Translations under genes and position numbers: made by a program
The notes under the pieces: model-generated
What the model saw: only the letters and a program-made list of their open reading frames with translations
What the model was told of the DNA's origin: nothing
The model's database searches: none
Shown: piece by piece, positions 9,651 through 18,276 of the stretch
Layout: each line of letters begins with the position of its first letter
How positions within the stretch are numbered: the stretch's first letter is position 1
NCBI RefSeq assembly: GCF_001244735.1
Contig: NZ_LN868937.1
Location: 534,554 to 598,553, forward strand
Direction of reading: 5' to 3'
Length of the DNA stretch: 64,000 nucleotides
DNA from: Bacillus andreraoultii
GTDB lineage: Bacteria > Bacillota > Bacilli > Bacillales > Caldibacillaceae

Positions 9651-10541
9651 TTATAATAATGTAGTTAACGTCAAATTTCTTCCGATGAATTCGACAAAAT
9701 GATGTAATAGGTCTTTATCAAATCCATCCTTTTCAGATAGTAAAATGTTAATACTATCTTGGAAGTTAAAAGCTTCACGATAAGGGCGATCTAATGTAAG
9801 TGCTGAAAAAACATCCACAATCATTAACATTTTCACCCGATCGTCTAGTTGTTCAGGAAATGGTTTCGGGTAACCGCTGTCATTTAAGCGGATATGATGA
9901 TACATGGCCATTTCATAAACCGTATTTGGGTAATTCAGTTGTTTTAAGATTTCTGCACCATAGATGGTGTGTAGCTTTAACGTATTAAATTCATCGGATG
10001 TTAACGCCCCTTTTTTCAACAAAATATCTCTGGGAATTTTAATTTTTCCAATATCATGGAGTAAAAGGCCTGTACTATCCTCAAGGTTTGGATGAAGTCC
10101 AAGATCACGCATCCATAGTGATCCGATAATAAACACATCAACGACATGATTAAGTGAGTAAATATCCCATGACTTTAGTGCGGCGAGTAAGTTTAGTATT
10201 TCTTCATTAGTTACGTTAATCGCTTGATTGGTGATAAATTTTAGATTTTCAACCTCTTCTAATAAGAGAGAATACCGAAAATTTTTATTATTTTGAATAA
10301 TGAAGTTATAAAATATCGTTTCAATTCGGTTATAATCATCTCCATTTACTACATCGTCTACTTTAGATGTTAGAAAGGGTGAAGAGGAAACTTTTACGTA
10401 TTGAATGCCGAATGATTGTAATTTCAAAATTGTCCCCAATGTTACGACTGTACCAATAGTAAAAACAATCTTGTTATTAACTACAATATCTTCAGCTAAA
10501 ATATCACCAATCGTTAACCACTTAACTGCTTTTGTATACAA
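9651..10541 (-). CDS. HD-GYP cyclic-di-GMP phosphodiesterase
   Basis: Likely hydrolyses cyclic-di-GMP. The C-terminal HD-GYP domain is complete: LLHDIGKIKIP near residues 160-170 (metal-binding His-Asp), LKLHTIYGAEIL, YHHIRLNDSGYP containing the second His pair and the GYP signature, and VDVFSALTLDRPYR. The N-terminal 120 residues lack a recognised sensor. The start is TTG at 10541 behind GGGAGAGGTG. The gene stands alone between two terminators and is preceded by a cyclic-di-GMP-I riboswitch. The enzyme therefore appears to be controlled by its own substrate. Confidence 0.9.
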   Translation of the reverse strand: MYTKAVKWLTIGDILAEDIVVNNKIVFTIGTVVTLGTILKLQSFGIQYVKVSSSPFLTSKVDDVVNGDDYNRIETIFYNFIIQNNKNFRYSLLLEEVENLKFITNQAINVTNEEILNLLAALKSWDIYSLNHVVDVFIIGSLWMRDLGLHPNLEDSTGLLLHDIGKIKIPRDILLKKGALTSDEFNTLKLHTIYGAEILKQLNYPNTVYEMAMYHHIRLNDSGYPKPFPEQLDDRVKMLMIVDVFSALTLDRPYREAFNFQDSINILLSEKDGFDKDLLHHFVEFIGRNLTLTTLL

Positions 10542-10577
10542 AATAAGGCACCTCTCCCAAGTAAATAGAAGGTTTAT

Positions 10578-10672
10578 ACATTAGCAGCTGGCTAACATAG
10601 TGTTGTGAATTCAACCAACACTGTAGTCCCTCTAGCTTTGCGTCACCATCTTTCAATGGTTTTGCCCTTAAT
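10578..10672 (-). promoter_or_regulatory. cyclic-di-GMP-I (GEMM) riboswitch
   Basis: On the minus strand the 5' leader of the HD-GYP gene carries the conserved GEMM core. Elements in order: AAGGGCAAAACC, GAAA tetraloop, GGTGACGCAAAGCTAGAGGG, an ACTA junction, a variable second hairpin (AGTGTTG/CAACACT), and TTAGCCAGCTGC. The order and spacing match the class I aptamer. No terminator is obvious between aptamer and start, so control may act on translation: the ribosome binding site lies about 35 nt after the aptamer. Confidence 0.92.
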
Positions 10673-10710
10673 ATGTATACCAAATATTACAATCGACAGT
10701 AATTAAATTT

Positions 10711-10740
10711 ATTATAGCAAATAGGATGTAGTAAAGACAA
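10711..10740 (-). promoter_or_regulatory. sigma-A promoter for riboswitch/HD-GYP transcript
   Basis: Minus-strand TTGTCT, 18-bp spacer and TATAAT with an extended -10 TGC immediately before it. It is placed about 40 bp upstream of the aptamer. Confidence 0.7.
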
Positions 10741-10801
10741 TAAACACTTGAAAACAATTCTAGTAATTAGTAAAATGTCACTAGTTATTTACTCAAAAAT
10801 A

Positions 10802-10830
10802 TTGATAATCATTTAAAAACAAGGTATAGT
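10802..10830 (+). promoter_or_regulatory. sigma-A promoter of spo0E-like gene
   Basis: TTGATA (10802-10807), 17-bp spacer, TATAGT (10825-10830). It overlaps the upstream reach of the divergent HD-GYP promoter region. Confidence 0.7.
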
Positions 10831-10929
10831 ATGTATAATAGATGGTTTTATACAACATCTTGTATGTCGAGGCGCTTAAAAATTATAAAGAAAAAGAAAA
10901 GTGAGCGAAAAGATAGGGTGGGGGTTAGG

Positions 10930-11100
10930 GTGAACATTTCCTATTCTGAGTTAATGATGATGAAAATTGAAGAAAAAAGAAAAGAATTAGTTCTTAGCGT
11001 CCAAACTGAAGGATTCTTATCTAGCAATGCCATTTTAAAAAGCCAAGAATTAGACCAACTTATTTTTGAATACCAACAAAATCGTTTATACAAGCATTAA
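10930..11100 (+). CDS. Spo0E-like aspartyl-phosphate phosphatase
   Basis: A small protein (56 residues from the GTG at 10930) with the Spo0E family pattern: two helices, IEEKRKELVLSVQTEGF and the signature SQELDQLIFEYQ near the C-terminus. Family members dephosphorylate Spo0A-P and delay sporulation. The GTG start is preferred because AGGGTGGGGG precedes it by six bases. The longer in-frame extension back to 10831 would begin at the promoter -10 region and has no ribosome binding site. The gene has its own promoter and terminator. This is indirect evidence that the host sporulates. Confidence 0.8.
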   Translation: MNISYSELMMMKIEEKRKELVLSVQTEGFLSSNAILKSQELDQLIFEYQQNRLYKH

Positions 11101-11136
11101 AACTAGAAATTGTAAATAGTATATAAAAGTACAATC

Positions 11137-11163
11137 AAGACTGTTGAGAGACAGTCTTTTATT
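11137..11163 (+). terminator. terminator of spo0E-like gene
   Basis: AAGACTGT (11137-11144) pairs with ACAGTCTT (11151-11158), followed by a T-rich tail. Confidence 0.8.
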
Positions 11164-11281
11164 TTTGTGGACTTCCTCCATACAAATGAGACGTTTACGG
11201 ATAATTTTCCCTGTACGGGGGTAAGCTATTCAAAAGCACAGATACGTATGATAGTCCATTGTAAAAGATCGGGGGATAGTC

Positions 11282-12364
11282 ATGATTCTTCAAAGTTTCC
11301 TCATTTCTATACTAACCTCATCTCTATTTACTCCTATGATTATAAAACTAGCGAAGAAATCTGGTATTGTAGATATACCTAATTACCGGAAAGTTCATAA
11401 AGTCCCAACCCCACTATTAGGAGGACTCGCCATTTATTTTAGTTTTCTAGTAGGGGTTTGGTTCGTCAAGCCATCTCATCCTGCCCATGTATCCATTTTA
11501 ATTGGGAGTATGATTATTATTATTATAGGCATATTAGATGATCGTTATGAATTGTCTCCAAAGGTTAAGTTTTTTGGACAAATATTAGCAGCGGCAGTTG
11601 TTATTTTTTATGGGAATTTATTTGTTCATTTTATTAATTTACCTTTTAACGGGAGTTTACAATTAGGGTGGTTGACGGTTCCTATTACATTTCTATGGAT
11701 TGTGGGGGTAACAAATGCCATTAATTTAATTGATGGATTAGATGGATTAAGTGCCGGTGTGACCGGAATTGCAATGATTGCTATGGCAGGGATGGCTTAC
11801 TTTATGGGAGATTTGTATGTATTACCAATGGCTGTTATTTTAATCGGAGCAATTATCGGGTTTTTACCATATAATTTTTATCCAGCAAAAATTTTTATGG
11901 GGGATACAGGTGCATTATTTCTCGGGTTTATGATTAGTATATTATCTTTATTAGGATTTAAAAATATCACTTTTATCACATTTATCGTGCCACTATTAAT
12001 ATTAGGTGTGCCAATTTCGGATACAGTTTTTGCGATTATTCGTCGCCTTGTGAATAGAAAACCGATTTCCCGAGCGGATAAGTCACATCTACATCATCGA
12101 TTGTTAGAGTTAGGGTTTTCTCATCGGCAAGCAGTATTATTAATTTATTGTCTTAGTGCGATGTTTGCCATGTTCGCTTTTGTATTTTCAATGACGACCA
12201 TCTGGGGGTCTTTTTTTCTACTATGTATCATCATTTTAGCGTTAGAATTATTAATTGAGAAACTCGGGTTAATTAATAAAAACTACAAACCGATTTTACG
12301 AGTGCTTGAGTATTGGCGGATGCAGCGATCTCGGAAAGGGATTCAACCAAGGGAAAAGTCATAG
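11282..12364 (+). CDS. tagO: UDP-GlcNAc:undecaprenyl-P GlcNAc-1-P transferase
   Basis: Integral membrane enzyme that commits GlcNAc-1-phosphate to undecaprenyl phosphate, the first step of wall teichoic acid linkage-unit synthesis. About ten hydrophobic segments are visible. Catalytic landmarks: RKVHKVPTPLLGG near residue 38, IGILDDRYELSPK with the DD pair, NAINLIDGLDGLSAGV, FMGDTGALFLG, and the cytoplasmic HLHHRLLELG loop near 262. The 360-residue length and motifs match TagO/WecA. The ATG at 11282 follows GGGGGA. The convergent neighbour tagV encodes the ligase for the same polymer, as in B. subtilis. Confidence 0.93.
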   Translation: MILQSFLISILTSSLFTPMIIKLAKKSGIVDIPNYRKVHKVPTPLLGGLAIYFSFLVGVWFVKPSHPAHVSILIGSMIIIIIGILDDRYELSPKVKFFGQILAAAVVIFYGNLFVHFINLPFNGSLQLGWLTVPITFLWIVGVTNAINLIDGLDGLSAGVTGIAMIAMAGMAYFMGDLYVLPMAVILIGAIIGFLPYNFYPAKIFMGDTGALFLGFMISILSLLGFKNITFITFIVPLLILGVPISDTVFAIIRRLVNRKPISRADKSHLHHRLLELGFSHRQAVLLIYCLSAMFAMFAFVFSMTTIWGSFFLLCIIILALELLIEKLGLINKNYKPILRVLEYWRMQRSRKGIQPREKS

Positions 12365-12382
12365 ATAGGAACAAAACAAAAA

Positions 12383-12409
12383 AAACCGATCCAATTTTCG
12401 GACCGGTTT
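12383..12409. terminator. terminator between convergent tagO and tagV
   Basis: AAACCGATCC and GGACCGGTTT form a stem with one mismatch around an AATTTTC loop. The downstream arm reaches the stop codon of tagV. Confidence 0.7.
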
Positions 12410-13403
12410 ATTCGTCACTAGCACTGCTGGCGGTATCAGTAGTTGATATTTCAAGATGTTCTTTTAAAATTGTAGAAGTATCTGCAACAGACTCAGGATC
12501 TAAACCAAAATAATATCCGCCATTAATATTAAGATCGTGCCCTTTTAATTTCATTGACTCAATGGATGAAATCGATTTTGCATAGGGATGAAGTGCAACG
12601 ACATTTTGGAATGTTAAATTCGTCGTCAAATTGTCACCAATATTATCTAATACATCATCATATTTATTAATAGAAGAGATTGATGCGCTCTTTTCAATGA
12701 TTGCTTGGATCACTTGTTTTTGCCGTTCATTACGCCCGAAGTCACCTAATGGGTCTTTTTTACGCATGCGGACAAAGGCAAGTGCTTCTTCACCATTTAA
12801 CGTATGTGTACCTTTGTGAAGAGTAATGGCGTTTTTATGGTCTTTACTATCCATTTCTGAGAAGGTAAATGGGACATCAACCGTAACGCCTCCAAGTGCA
12901 TCGATAACATCAATGAATGCATCAAAATTTAGTTTGACATAATAATCAACAGGTACATCAAGTAATTCTTCAACCGTTTCAACTGCTAAATCAACCCCGC
13001 CAAGGAAATGAGCCGTATTAATTTTGGTTTCATAATGTCCTGGAATTTGTACACGTGAATCCCTAGGCAAACTTAACATTTTTATCGAATGATCATTTTT
13101 GTTAAATGTTGCTAATAGTAAAACATCTGATCGACTTTTTCTTTCTCCTTCACGTTCATCAACACCGATAAAAAGAACAGAGAAATTGTCTTTACCAGGA
13201 TATACTGGTTCAATTCGCTTATTTGACTTATCTCCACGTTCTAATTGTTGATGGGCTGCGTTTGTCATATCCGCAATTTTATTTGTTAAGTGAAAGCCGA
13301 ATACGAGAACAACGGCTAAAATAATGAGTAGTGGTGTAGCGACCCAGAGCCATTTACGTTTCTTTTTACCTTTGCCCTTATTGACTCGTGTATCCTTTTT
13401 CAT
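12408..13403 (-). CDS. tagV: LCP-family wall teichoic acid ligase
   Basis: Second LCP paralogue, orthologous by position to B. subtilis TagV (YvhJ), next to tagO and yvyE. A lysine-rich N-terminus (KGKGKKKRKW) precedes one membrane helix (about 18-40). The LCP domain shows FSVLFIGVDEREGERKSRSD, LPRDSRVQIPG, KINTAHFLGG and AFVRMRKKDPLGDFGRNERQ. The start is the ATG at 13403 with AAAGGAG nine bases upstream, not the ATG at 13433. The C-terminus is Ser/Thr/Asp-rich (TTDTASSASDE). The role is transfer of undecaprenyl-linked polymers to peptidoglycan outside the membrane. Confidence 0.88.
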   Translation of the reverse strand: MKKDTRVNKGKGKKKRKWLWVATPLLIILAVVLVFGFHLTNKIADMTNAAHQQLERGDKSNKRIEPVYPGKDNFSVLFIGVDEREGERKSRSDVLLLATFNKNDHSIKMLSLPRDSRVQIPGHYETKINTAHFLGGVDLAVETVEELLDVPVDYYVKLNFDAFIDVIDALGGVTVDVPFTFSEMDSKDHKNAITLHKGTHTLNGEEALAFVRMRKKDPLGDFGRNERQKQVIQAIIEKSASISSINKYDDVLDNIGDNLTTNLTFQNVVALHPYAKSISSIESMKLKGHDLNINGGYYFGLDPESVADTSTILKEHLEISTTDTASSASDE

Positions 13404-13433
13404 AATTTTCTCCTTTATAGGTAGGTTTATCAT

Positions 13434-14072
13434 CTATTGATTTACAAGTTTTTCCAAGTAAAGGGTTTCCCCTTCAGTGATTTCAGCTTGGCCGTTCGTT
13501 AATTCTGTCATCCATGCTTGAAACGCATCTTCTTGGCCGAATTGGACATATGTTTCTATTTCTACACGGTCAAGATAATGGATGTCTTTTACATCATAGA
13601 TAGAAGAGCGTAATTCATTTTCTACCTTACCAATCCAAGTGTAGTCGATAAAAGTATGCATAATGCGCATCAATTTTCTTTCGACAATACCCGTTGCATT
13701 TAATCCTTCAGAGGTAGCTTTAGAATAAGCGCGAATAAGACCACCTGCACCAAGCTTAATGCCACCAAAATATCTTGTAACAACAACTACCGTATCTTTA
13801 ATATTTCTTTTTTTTAATACTTCAAGCATGGGAACTCCAGCTGTACCACTTGGTTCTCCATCGTCATTTGCTTTTTGTATTTGATCGTGTTCACCAATTA
13901 GATATGCTGAACAATTATGAGTTGCATTCCAATTTTGCTTTTTAATTTTTTGAATAAAGGCTTGCGCATCTTCTTCATTTTCAACCCGATCAATATACGC
14001 GATGAAGCGGGACTTCTGTATGACAATTTCATGTTCTCCATAACATTTTACTGTTAAATAATCCGTTCTCAA
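13434..14072 (-). CDS. yvyE: YigZ/IMPACT-family protein YvyE
   Basis: A 212-residue UPF0029/IMPACT family protein. The N-terminal domain carries the family signature DDGEPSGTAGVPMLEVL and VVTRYFGGIKLGAGGLIRAYS; the C-terminal half is the ferredoxin-like domain of YigZ proteins. The biochemical role is not established; links to translation are suggested for relatives. The start is TTG at 14072 with AAGGGAGC upstream. It lies upstream of tagV with a 30-bp gap, in the same orientation, so they are probably co-transcribed. The same arrangement is seen in B. subtilis between tagV and degS. Confidence 0.9.
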   Translation of the reverse strand: MRTDYLTVKCYGEHEIVIQKSRFIAYIDRVENEEDAQAFIQKIKKQNWNATHNCSAYLIGEHDQIQKANDDGEPSGTAGVPMLEVLKKRNIKDTVVVVTRYFGGIKLGAGGLIRAYSKATSEGLNATGIVERKLMRIMHTFIDYTWIGKVENELRSSIYDVKDIHYLDRVEIETYVQFGQEDAFQAWMTELTNGQAEITEGETLYLEKLVNQ

Positions 14073-14422
14073 TAGAAAGCTCCCTTCATATGTTTTCTAC
14101 TTTTTAATAGGAATATGACTGGAAAAGTCAAGTATAGAGAGTTTTTTGGATACATATGAAATTTGGAACATAATTTAAAACCTAATACATAAGTTCTATT
14201 ATAATAGGAGATTCGTATTATCGCAATTGTTCAAAGTACTTTTCCAGTAATCTATCTTGGTTGAAATTGACTTCCTATTATGTAAAAATGTAGGTAAATA
14301 CTGAATTATATGGATTTTACCATTAAAAACTTATAAATTATTTGTAGAAAAATGTTATGATAATAAGGAAAATATAAGTTAAGAAAAGCTATATTAATAT
14401 TTGGATACTTTGGAGTGTTATT
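14073..14422. other. divergent intergenic region yvyE/degS
   Basis: AT-rich, with no reading frame. It must hold promoters for both directions, but I see no hexamer pair strong enough to call. Confidence 0.5.
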
Positions 14423-15568
14423 ATGTCCGTAAAGCAATTTAATGCAAAAACGTTGGATGATATTTTAAAGAAAATGATTGACACGGTTGATGAAAGTAAA
14501 ACAGAAATATTCAAGATTGGCGAACAGAGCCGGAAAGACTATGAGTTTATTGTTGACGAGATAAAGAAAACAAAACGAATGGTTGCTGAAGCGATTGATG
14601 AACAAGAGCGGCTGGAAAGGGAATTGAGAGGGGCACGAAAACGACTATCTGAAGTAAGCAAGTATTTTGAACAATATTCCGAAGAAGAGGTTCGTACCGT
14701 TTATGAACATGCCCATAAATTACAAACAAAACTTACTATGTCGAGGCAAGTTGAAAAACAACTTCGGGAGCGTCGAGATGAGTTAGAGCGTCGCGTATTA
14801 GGTATCCAAGAAACGATTGAACGTGCGGATAAGCTTGTCTCTCAAACGAATGTCGTTATAAATTATTTAACGGGTGACTTACAAAATATGACTCAATTTA
14901 TTAAAGATGCTCACGAAAAGCAAGAATTTGGCCTAAAAATTATGGAAGTCCAAGAAGAGGAAAGAAAGCGCCTTTCTCGAGAAATTCATGATGGTCCTGC
15001 TCAAATGTTAGCAAACGTCATGATGCGCTCAGATTTAATTGAGAAAGTCTATCAAGAACGTGGAATTAATGAAGCTCTCCTAGAAATTAAACAATTAAAA
15101 AAGACCGTCCGAGATGCCCTCTATGAAGTCCGCCATATTATTTATGACTTACGACCGATGGCATTAGATGATTTAGGTTTAATCCCTACTCTAAAAAAAT
15201 ATCTACAAACGGTGGAAGAATATAATAAAATGGCAAAAGTACACATTCCGTTCACTTATTTTGGGGAAGATAAACGATTAAATACGAAAATGGAAGTAGC
15301 CTTATTTCGCCTCATACAAGAATCTGTACAAAATGCACTGAAACATGCGAAGGCAAGCGTCATTCAAGTGAAACTCGAAATGAATCAAAAAAATATTATT
15401 GCTGTTATTAAAGACGATGGGATCGGTTTTGACCCGAATATCAGAAAAGAAGATTCTTTCGGCTTACGTGGTATGAAAGAAAGAGTAGAATTACTGGAAG
15501 GTACCCTGACAATCCAATCGAACATTGGCCAAGGGACTAAAGTAATTATATCAATCCCGATAAAATAA
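14423..15568 (+). CDS. degS: sensor histidine kinase DegS
   Basis: Cytoplasmic kinase of the DegS-DegU system that controls degradative enzymes, motility and competence. There are no membrane segments. An N-terminal sensory region with long coiled coils (about 30-160, including ARKRLSEVSKYFEQY) is followed by the HisKA_3 phosphoacceptor box SREIHDGPAQML with the His near residue 188. The C-terminal HATPase domain has the N-box (LFRLIQESVQNALKHA) and G-boxes (DDGIGFD, FGLRGMKERVELLEG). The 381-residue length is standard. ATG at 14423 after GGAGTG. It is followed by degU after a 304-bp gap. Confidence 0.95.
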   Translation: MSVKQFNAKTLDDILKKMIDTVDESKTEIFKIGEQSRKDYEFIVDEIKKTKRMVAEAIDEQERLERELRGARKRLSEVSKYFEQYSEEEVRTVYEHAHKLQTKLTMSRQVEKQLRERRDELERRVLGIQETIERADKLVSQTNVVINYLTGDLQNMTQFIKDAHEKQEFGLKIMEVQEEERKRLSREIHDGPAQMLANVMMRSDLIEKVYQERGINEALLEIKQLKKTVRDALYEVRHIIYDLRPMALDDLGLIPTLKKYLQTVEEYNKMAKVHIPFTYFGEDKRLNTKMEVALFRLIQESVQNALKHAKASVIQVKLEMNQKNIIAVIKDDGIGFDPNIRKEDSFGLRGMKERVELLEGTLTIQSNIGQGTKVIISIPIK

Positions 15569-15872
15569 GTATTTTGGACCTAGATAACTACTCCTCTTTT
15601 TCAGTAAAATTAACTAATATAAGTTTAAAAAAATAGGTTATTAAAAAATCAATGGGGAATTTCACGTACAATTATGTCTTCATCATTTACATTTTGTGAA
15701 AAATTGTTTTTAAAGCAGGGAGATGCCTGATCAATATAGAACTAAATTAATCATGAAATAAATACTTTTAAAAAAGTATACCTTTATCTTCTACACGGTT
15801 GAGAAAGTTTACGTATCAATCTTCCAGTTTCTTCAAGAAATAAGGAAGCTACATCGGCAAAGGGAGGAAACG
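15569..15872. other. degS-degU intergenic with 18-bp inverted repeat
   Basis: No gene. A perfect inverted repeat ATACTTTT/AAAAGTAT separated by AA lies at 15762-15779, about 95 bp before degU. The position suits a degU promoter operator; in B. subtilis degU has its own, partly autoregulated promoters. Whether this repeat is used is inference. Confidence 0.45.
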
Positions 15873-16580
15873 ATGTTGAGAAAAACAAGAATTTTAATTA
15901 TAGATGATCATCAATTATATCGTGAAGGAATTAAAAAAATATTAGAGTTTGAAAAGTCATTTGAAGTTGTAGGAGAAGGAACGGATGGGAACGAAGCAGT
16001 AGAATTAGTTGAAAGATACCAACCAGATGTCGTTATTATGGATATTAATATGCCAGATGTCAATGGTGTCGAGGCGACAAAACAGCTAATAGAACAACGA
16101 CCTGAAACAAGAGTCATTATTTTATCTATTCATGATGATGAAAACTATGTGACCCACGCTTTGAAAACTGGTGCATGTGGCTATTTACTAAAAGAGATGG
16201 ATGTCGATTCATTAATTGAAGCGGTGAAAGTTGTTGCCGAGGGAGGCTCATATATTCATCCGAAAGTTACCCACAATTTAGTTAAAGAGTTTCGTCGACT
16301 AGCGGAAAATGCATCGAAGGCTCAAGTCGATCGTGGTGCTGCACCGCTTTATGAAGTTCGTCGACCTTACCATTTATTAACTAGACGTGAATGTGAAGTT
16401 CTTCAACTTTTAGCAGAAGGAAAAAGTAACAAGATGATTGGAGAAACGTTATATATTAGTGAAAAAACAGTAAAAAACCACGTGAGCAATATTTTACAAA
16501 AAATGAACTGTAATGACCGTACTCAAGCTGTCGTAGAAGCAATTAAAAAAGGTTGGGTAGAGGTATTACAAAAAAGCTAA
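15873..16580 (+). CDS. degU: response regulator DegU
   Basis: NarL/FixJ-type two-component regulator partnered with DegS. The receiver domain (about 5-125) has the acidic pair in LIIDDHQ, the phosphoacceptor Asp near residue 56 in [10 protein letters not shown], and the conserved Lys in YLLKEMD. The LuxR-type helix-turn-helix (about 170-230) reads [19 protein letters not shown] and [14 protein letters not shown]. The 235-residue length is normal. The start has an AAGGGAGG ribosome binding site. A terminator follows. Confidence 0.96.
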   Translation: MLRKTRILIIDDHQLYREGIKKILEFEKSFEVVGEGTDGNEAVELVERYQPDVVIMDINMPDVNGVEATKQLIEQRPETRVIILSIHDDENYVTHALKTGACGYLLKEMDVDSLIEAVKVVAEGGSYIHPKVTHNLVKEFRRLAENASKAQVDRGAAPLYEVRRPYHLLTRRECEVLQLLAEGKSNKMIGETLYISEKTVKNHVSNILQKMNCNDRTQAVVEAIKKGWVEVLQKS

Positions 16581-16585
16581 TTGAG

Positions 16586-16622
16586 AGAACGGCTATCTCT
16601 AGGGGAAAGGGATAGTCTTTTT
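16586..16622 (+). terminator. degU terminator
   Basis: GGCTATC and GGATAGTC arms around a purine-rich loop, followed by six T residues. Confidence 0.7.
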
Positions 16623-17043
16623 TATGCAGTAGAGAGTATCTAGGAAATGGTTTAGCTGTATGTTTTAGGTGCGAAAAATAATTGCTCGGCAAATGAAGTT
16701 CTCCAAAATCATGAAAACGCTATATACTTGCGGTGCAAACTTAAAAAAACAAATTCAAAAAATGTCGAATTGAAATCTCAAATTTTGGAAGGCTAGAATA
16801 GATATGGTAGTATTAAAAAACAATGGAAAGTCGTTCACGTGTATTGATATTTTTTCTTCCTTTCATAAAAAATCTTCGTTTATCTCTAGCGGGGAAATAT
16901 CATTTACATGTAGAATAGAATAGTATAGATTTATTTTGTGTATTCCTATTATATATTTATCATAAGCGTTATTATAATTATTCCATTTGCACTTATTTAC
17001 GTATTATTTTTAAAAGAACTTATTATGAAAGGAAGGGATGTTC
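16623..17043. other. intergenic degU-degV, no gene seen
   Basis: AT-rich, no plausible coding frame. It presumably contains the degV promoter; no convincing hexamers. Confidence 0.5.
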
Positions 17044-17886
17044 GTGAAGACAGCGGTTGTTACAGATAGTACTGCCTACATACCGAAGGAAATTCGGGAA
17101 CAGTACAATATTCATATGATTCCTTTAAGTGTCGTATTTGGTAATGAATCATATAAAGAAGAAGTCGAATTAACTGCATCTAATTTTTACAATATGATGC
17201 AAAATCAAAAAGACTTACCAACAACAACCCAACCATCCATTGGCATGTTTGTGGAATTATTCGAACAGTTATCTAAGGAATATGATGCGGTCATTAGCAT
17301 TCATTTATCAAGTGGAATTAGTGGAACATACCAAGGAGCTGTTTCTGCGGGAAATATGGTTCAATCCATTAAAGTATATCCATATGATTCAGAAATTAGT
17401 TGTATGGTACAAGGGTTTTACGTGTTGGAAGCTGCGAAATTAGCTCAAGCTGGAGAAGACCCTGAAAAAATTATTGCTCGTTTGGATGAATTAAAAGCGA
17501 CATCAAGAGCTTATTTCATGGTAGACGATTTAACAAACTTACAACGTGGAGGTCGGTTAAGCAGTGCCCAAGCTATCATTGGTGGACTTTTGCAAGTAAA
17601 ACCACTTCTACATTTTGTCGATAAAGTCATCGTCCCCTTTGAAAAAATCCGAACAAAGAAAAAGGCAATGAACCGAATTGTCGAATTGCTAGGAGAAGAT
17701 GCAAAAACAGGTGCAGCATATCAAGCAACCATTATTCATGCTGAGCGTGAAGAGGAAGCAAAACAGTGGAAAAAAGAACTAGAGGCTCTCTATCCGAATG
17801 TAGAATTTACACTAAGCTATTTCGGCCCGGTAATCGGAACCCATCTAGGTGAAGGTGCCATGGGATTAGGTTGGATGAAGAAATAA
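17044..17886 (+). CDS. DegV/FakB-family fatty-acid binding protein
   Basis: A DegV-family protein, which in Firmicutes binds a fatty acid and presents it to the kinase FakA. It begins with AVVTDSTAYIP, has the TTTQPSIGMF segment, the SSGISGTYQGA loop that contacts the ligand head group, and LTNLQRGGRLSS. About 280 residues, full length. I prefer the GTG at 17044, eight bases after AAAGGAAGG; the ATG at 17038 is too close to that site. In B. subtilis the same position between degU and comFA holds yviA. Confidence 0.88.
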   Translation: MKTAVVTDSTAYIPKEIREQYNIHMIPLSVVFGNESYKEEVELTASNFYNMMQNQKDLPTTTQPSIGMFVELFEQLSKEYDAVISIHLSSGISGTYQGAVSAGNMVQSIKVYPYDSEISCMVQGFYVLEAAKLAQAGEDPEKIIARLDELKATSRAYFMVDDLTNLQRGGRLSSAQAIIGGLLQVKPLLHFVDKVIVPFEKIRTKKKAMNRIVELLGEDAKTGAAYQATIIHAEREEEAKQWKKELEALYPNVEFTLSYFGPVIGTHLGEGAMGLGWMKK

Positions 17887-17947
17887 AATTACCGGTTGCA
17901 AACCTAGAGAAGATATAACTTACTAATGTCAATAGCGCACGCTTAAG

Positions 17948-17974
17948 CCAATCAGTTTATACTGGTTGGTTTTT
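17948..17974 (+). terminator. degV terminator
   Basis: CCAATCAG and CTGGTTGG pair around a TTTATA loop and are followed by five T residues. Confidence 0.75.
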
Positions 17975-18276
17975 ATGTGGGATTTTATAAAGAAAAAATA
18001 GCAATTTTTACAAATCCTCACCGAATAACGAGTTATTTATCTAGTAAAAATGCATTTCCTTCATTGTATAGCTCCAAAATCTTCAAAATCATGATTTTTC
18101 CAAACGAACAATGTATTATATAATCCGTATTAAGTTCATCTCTACCATATTTTTCGCCAACGGAATTTCAACCTATATTCCTTGGAAACGAGAAGAGATG
18201 AGATTGATTGAAAAAAATATTTATGACTTAACTGTCGGTTAAAACGTCATTATTTCAACACTTAGGAGGGGTATGA
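17975..18276 (+). promoter_or_regulatory. comFA upstream region with AT-box-like palindrome
   Basis: No gene here. AAAATCATGATTTT (18085-18098) is a perfect 14-bp palindrome resembling a ComK AT-box (A4-N5-T4) but with six central bases. A second A-rich/T-rich block lies near 17995-18010. ComK control of comF is known in B. subtilis; the match here is imperfect, so this is a suggestion. Confidence 0.3.
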
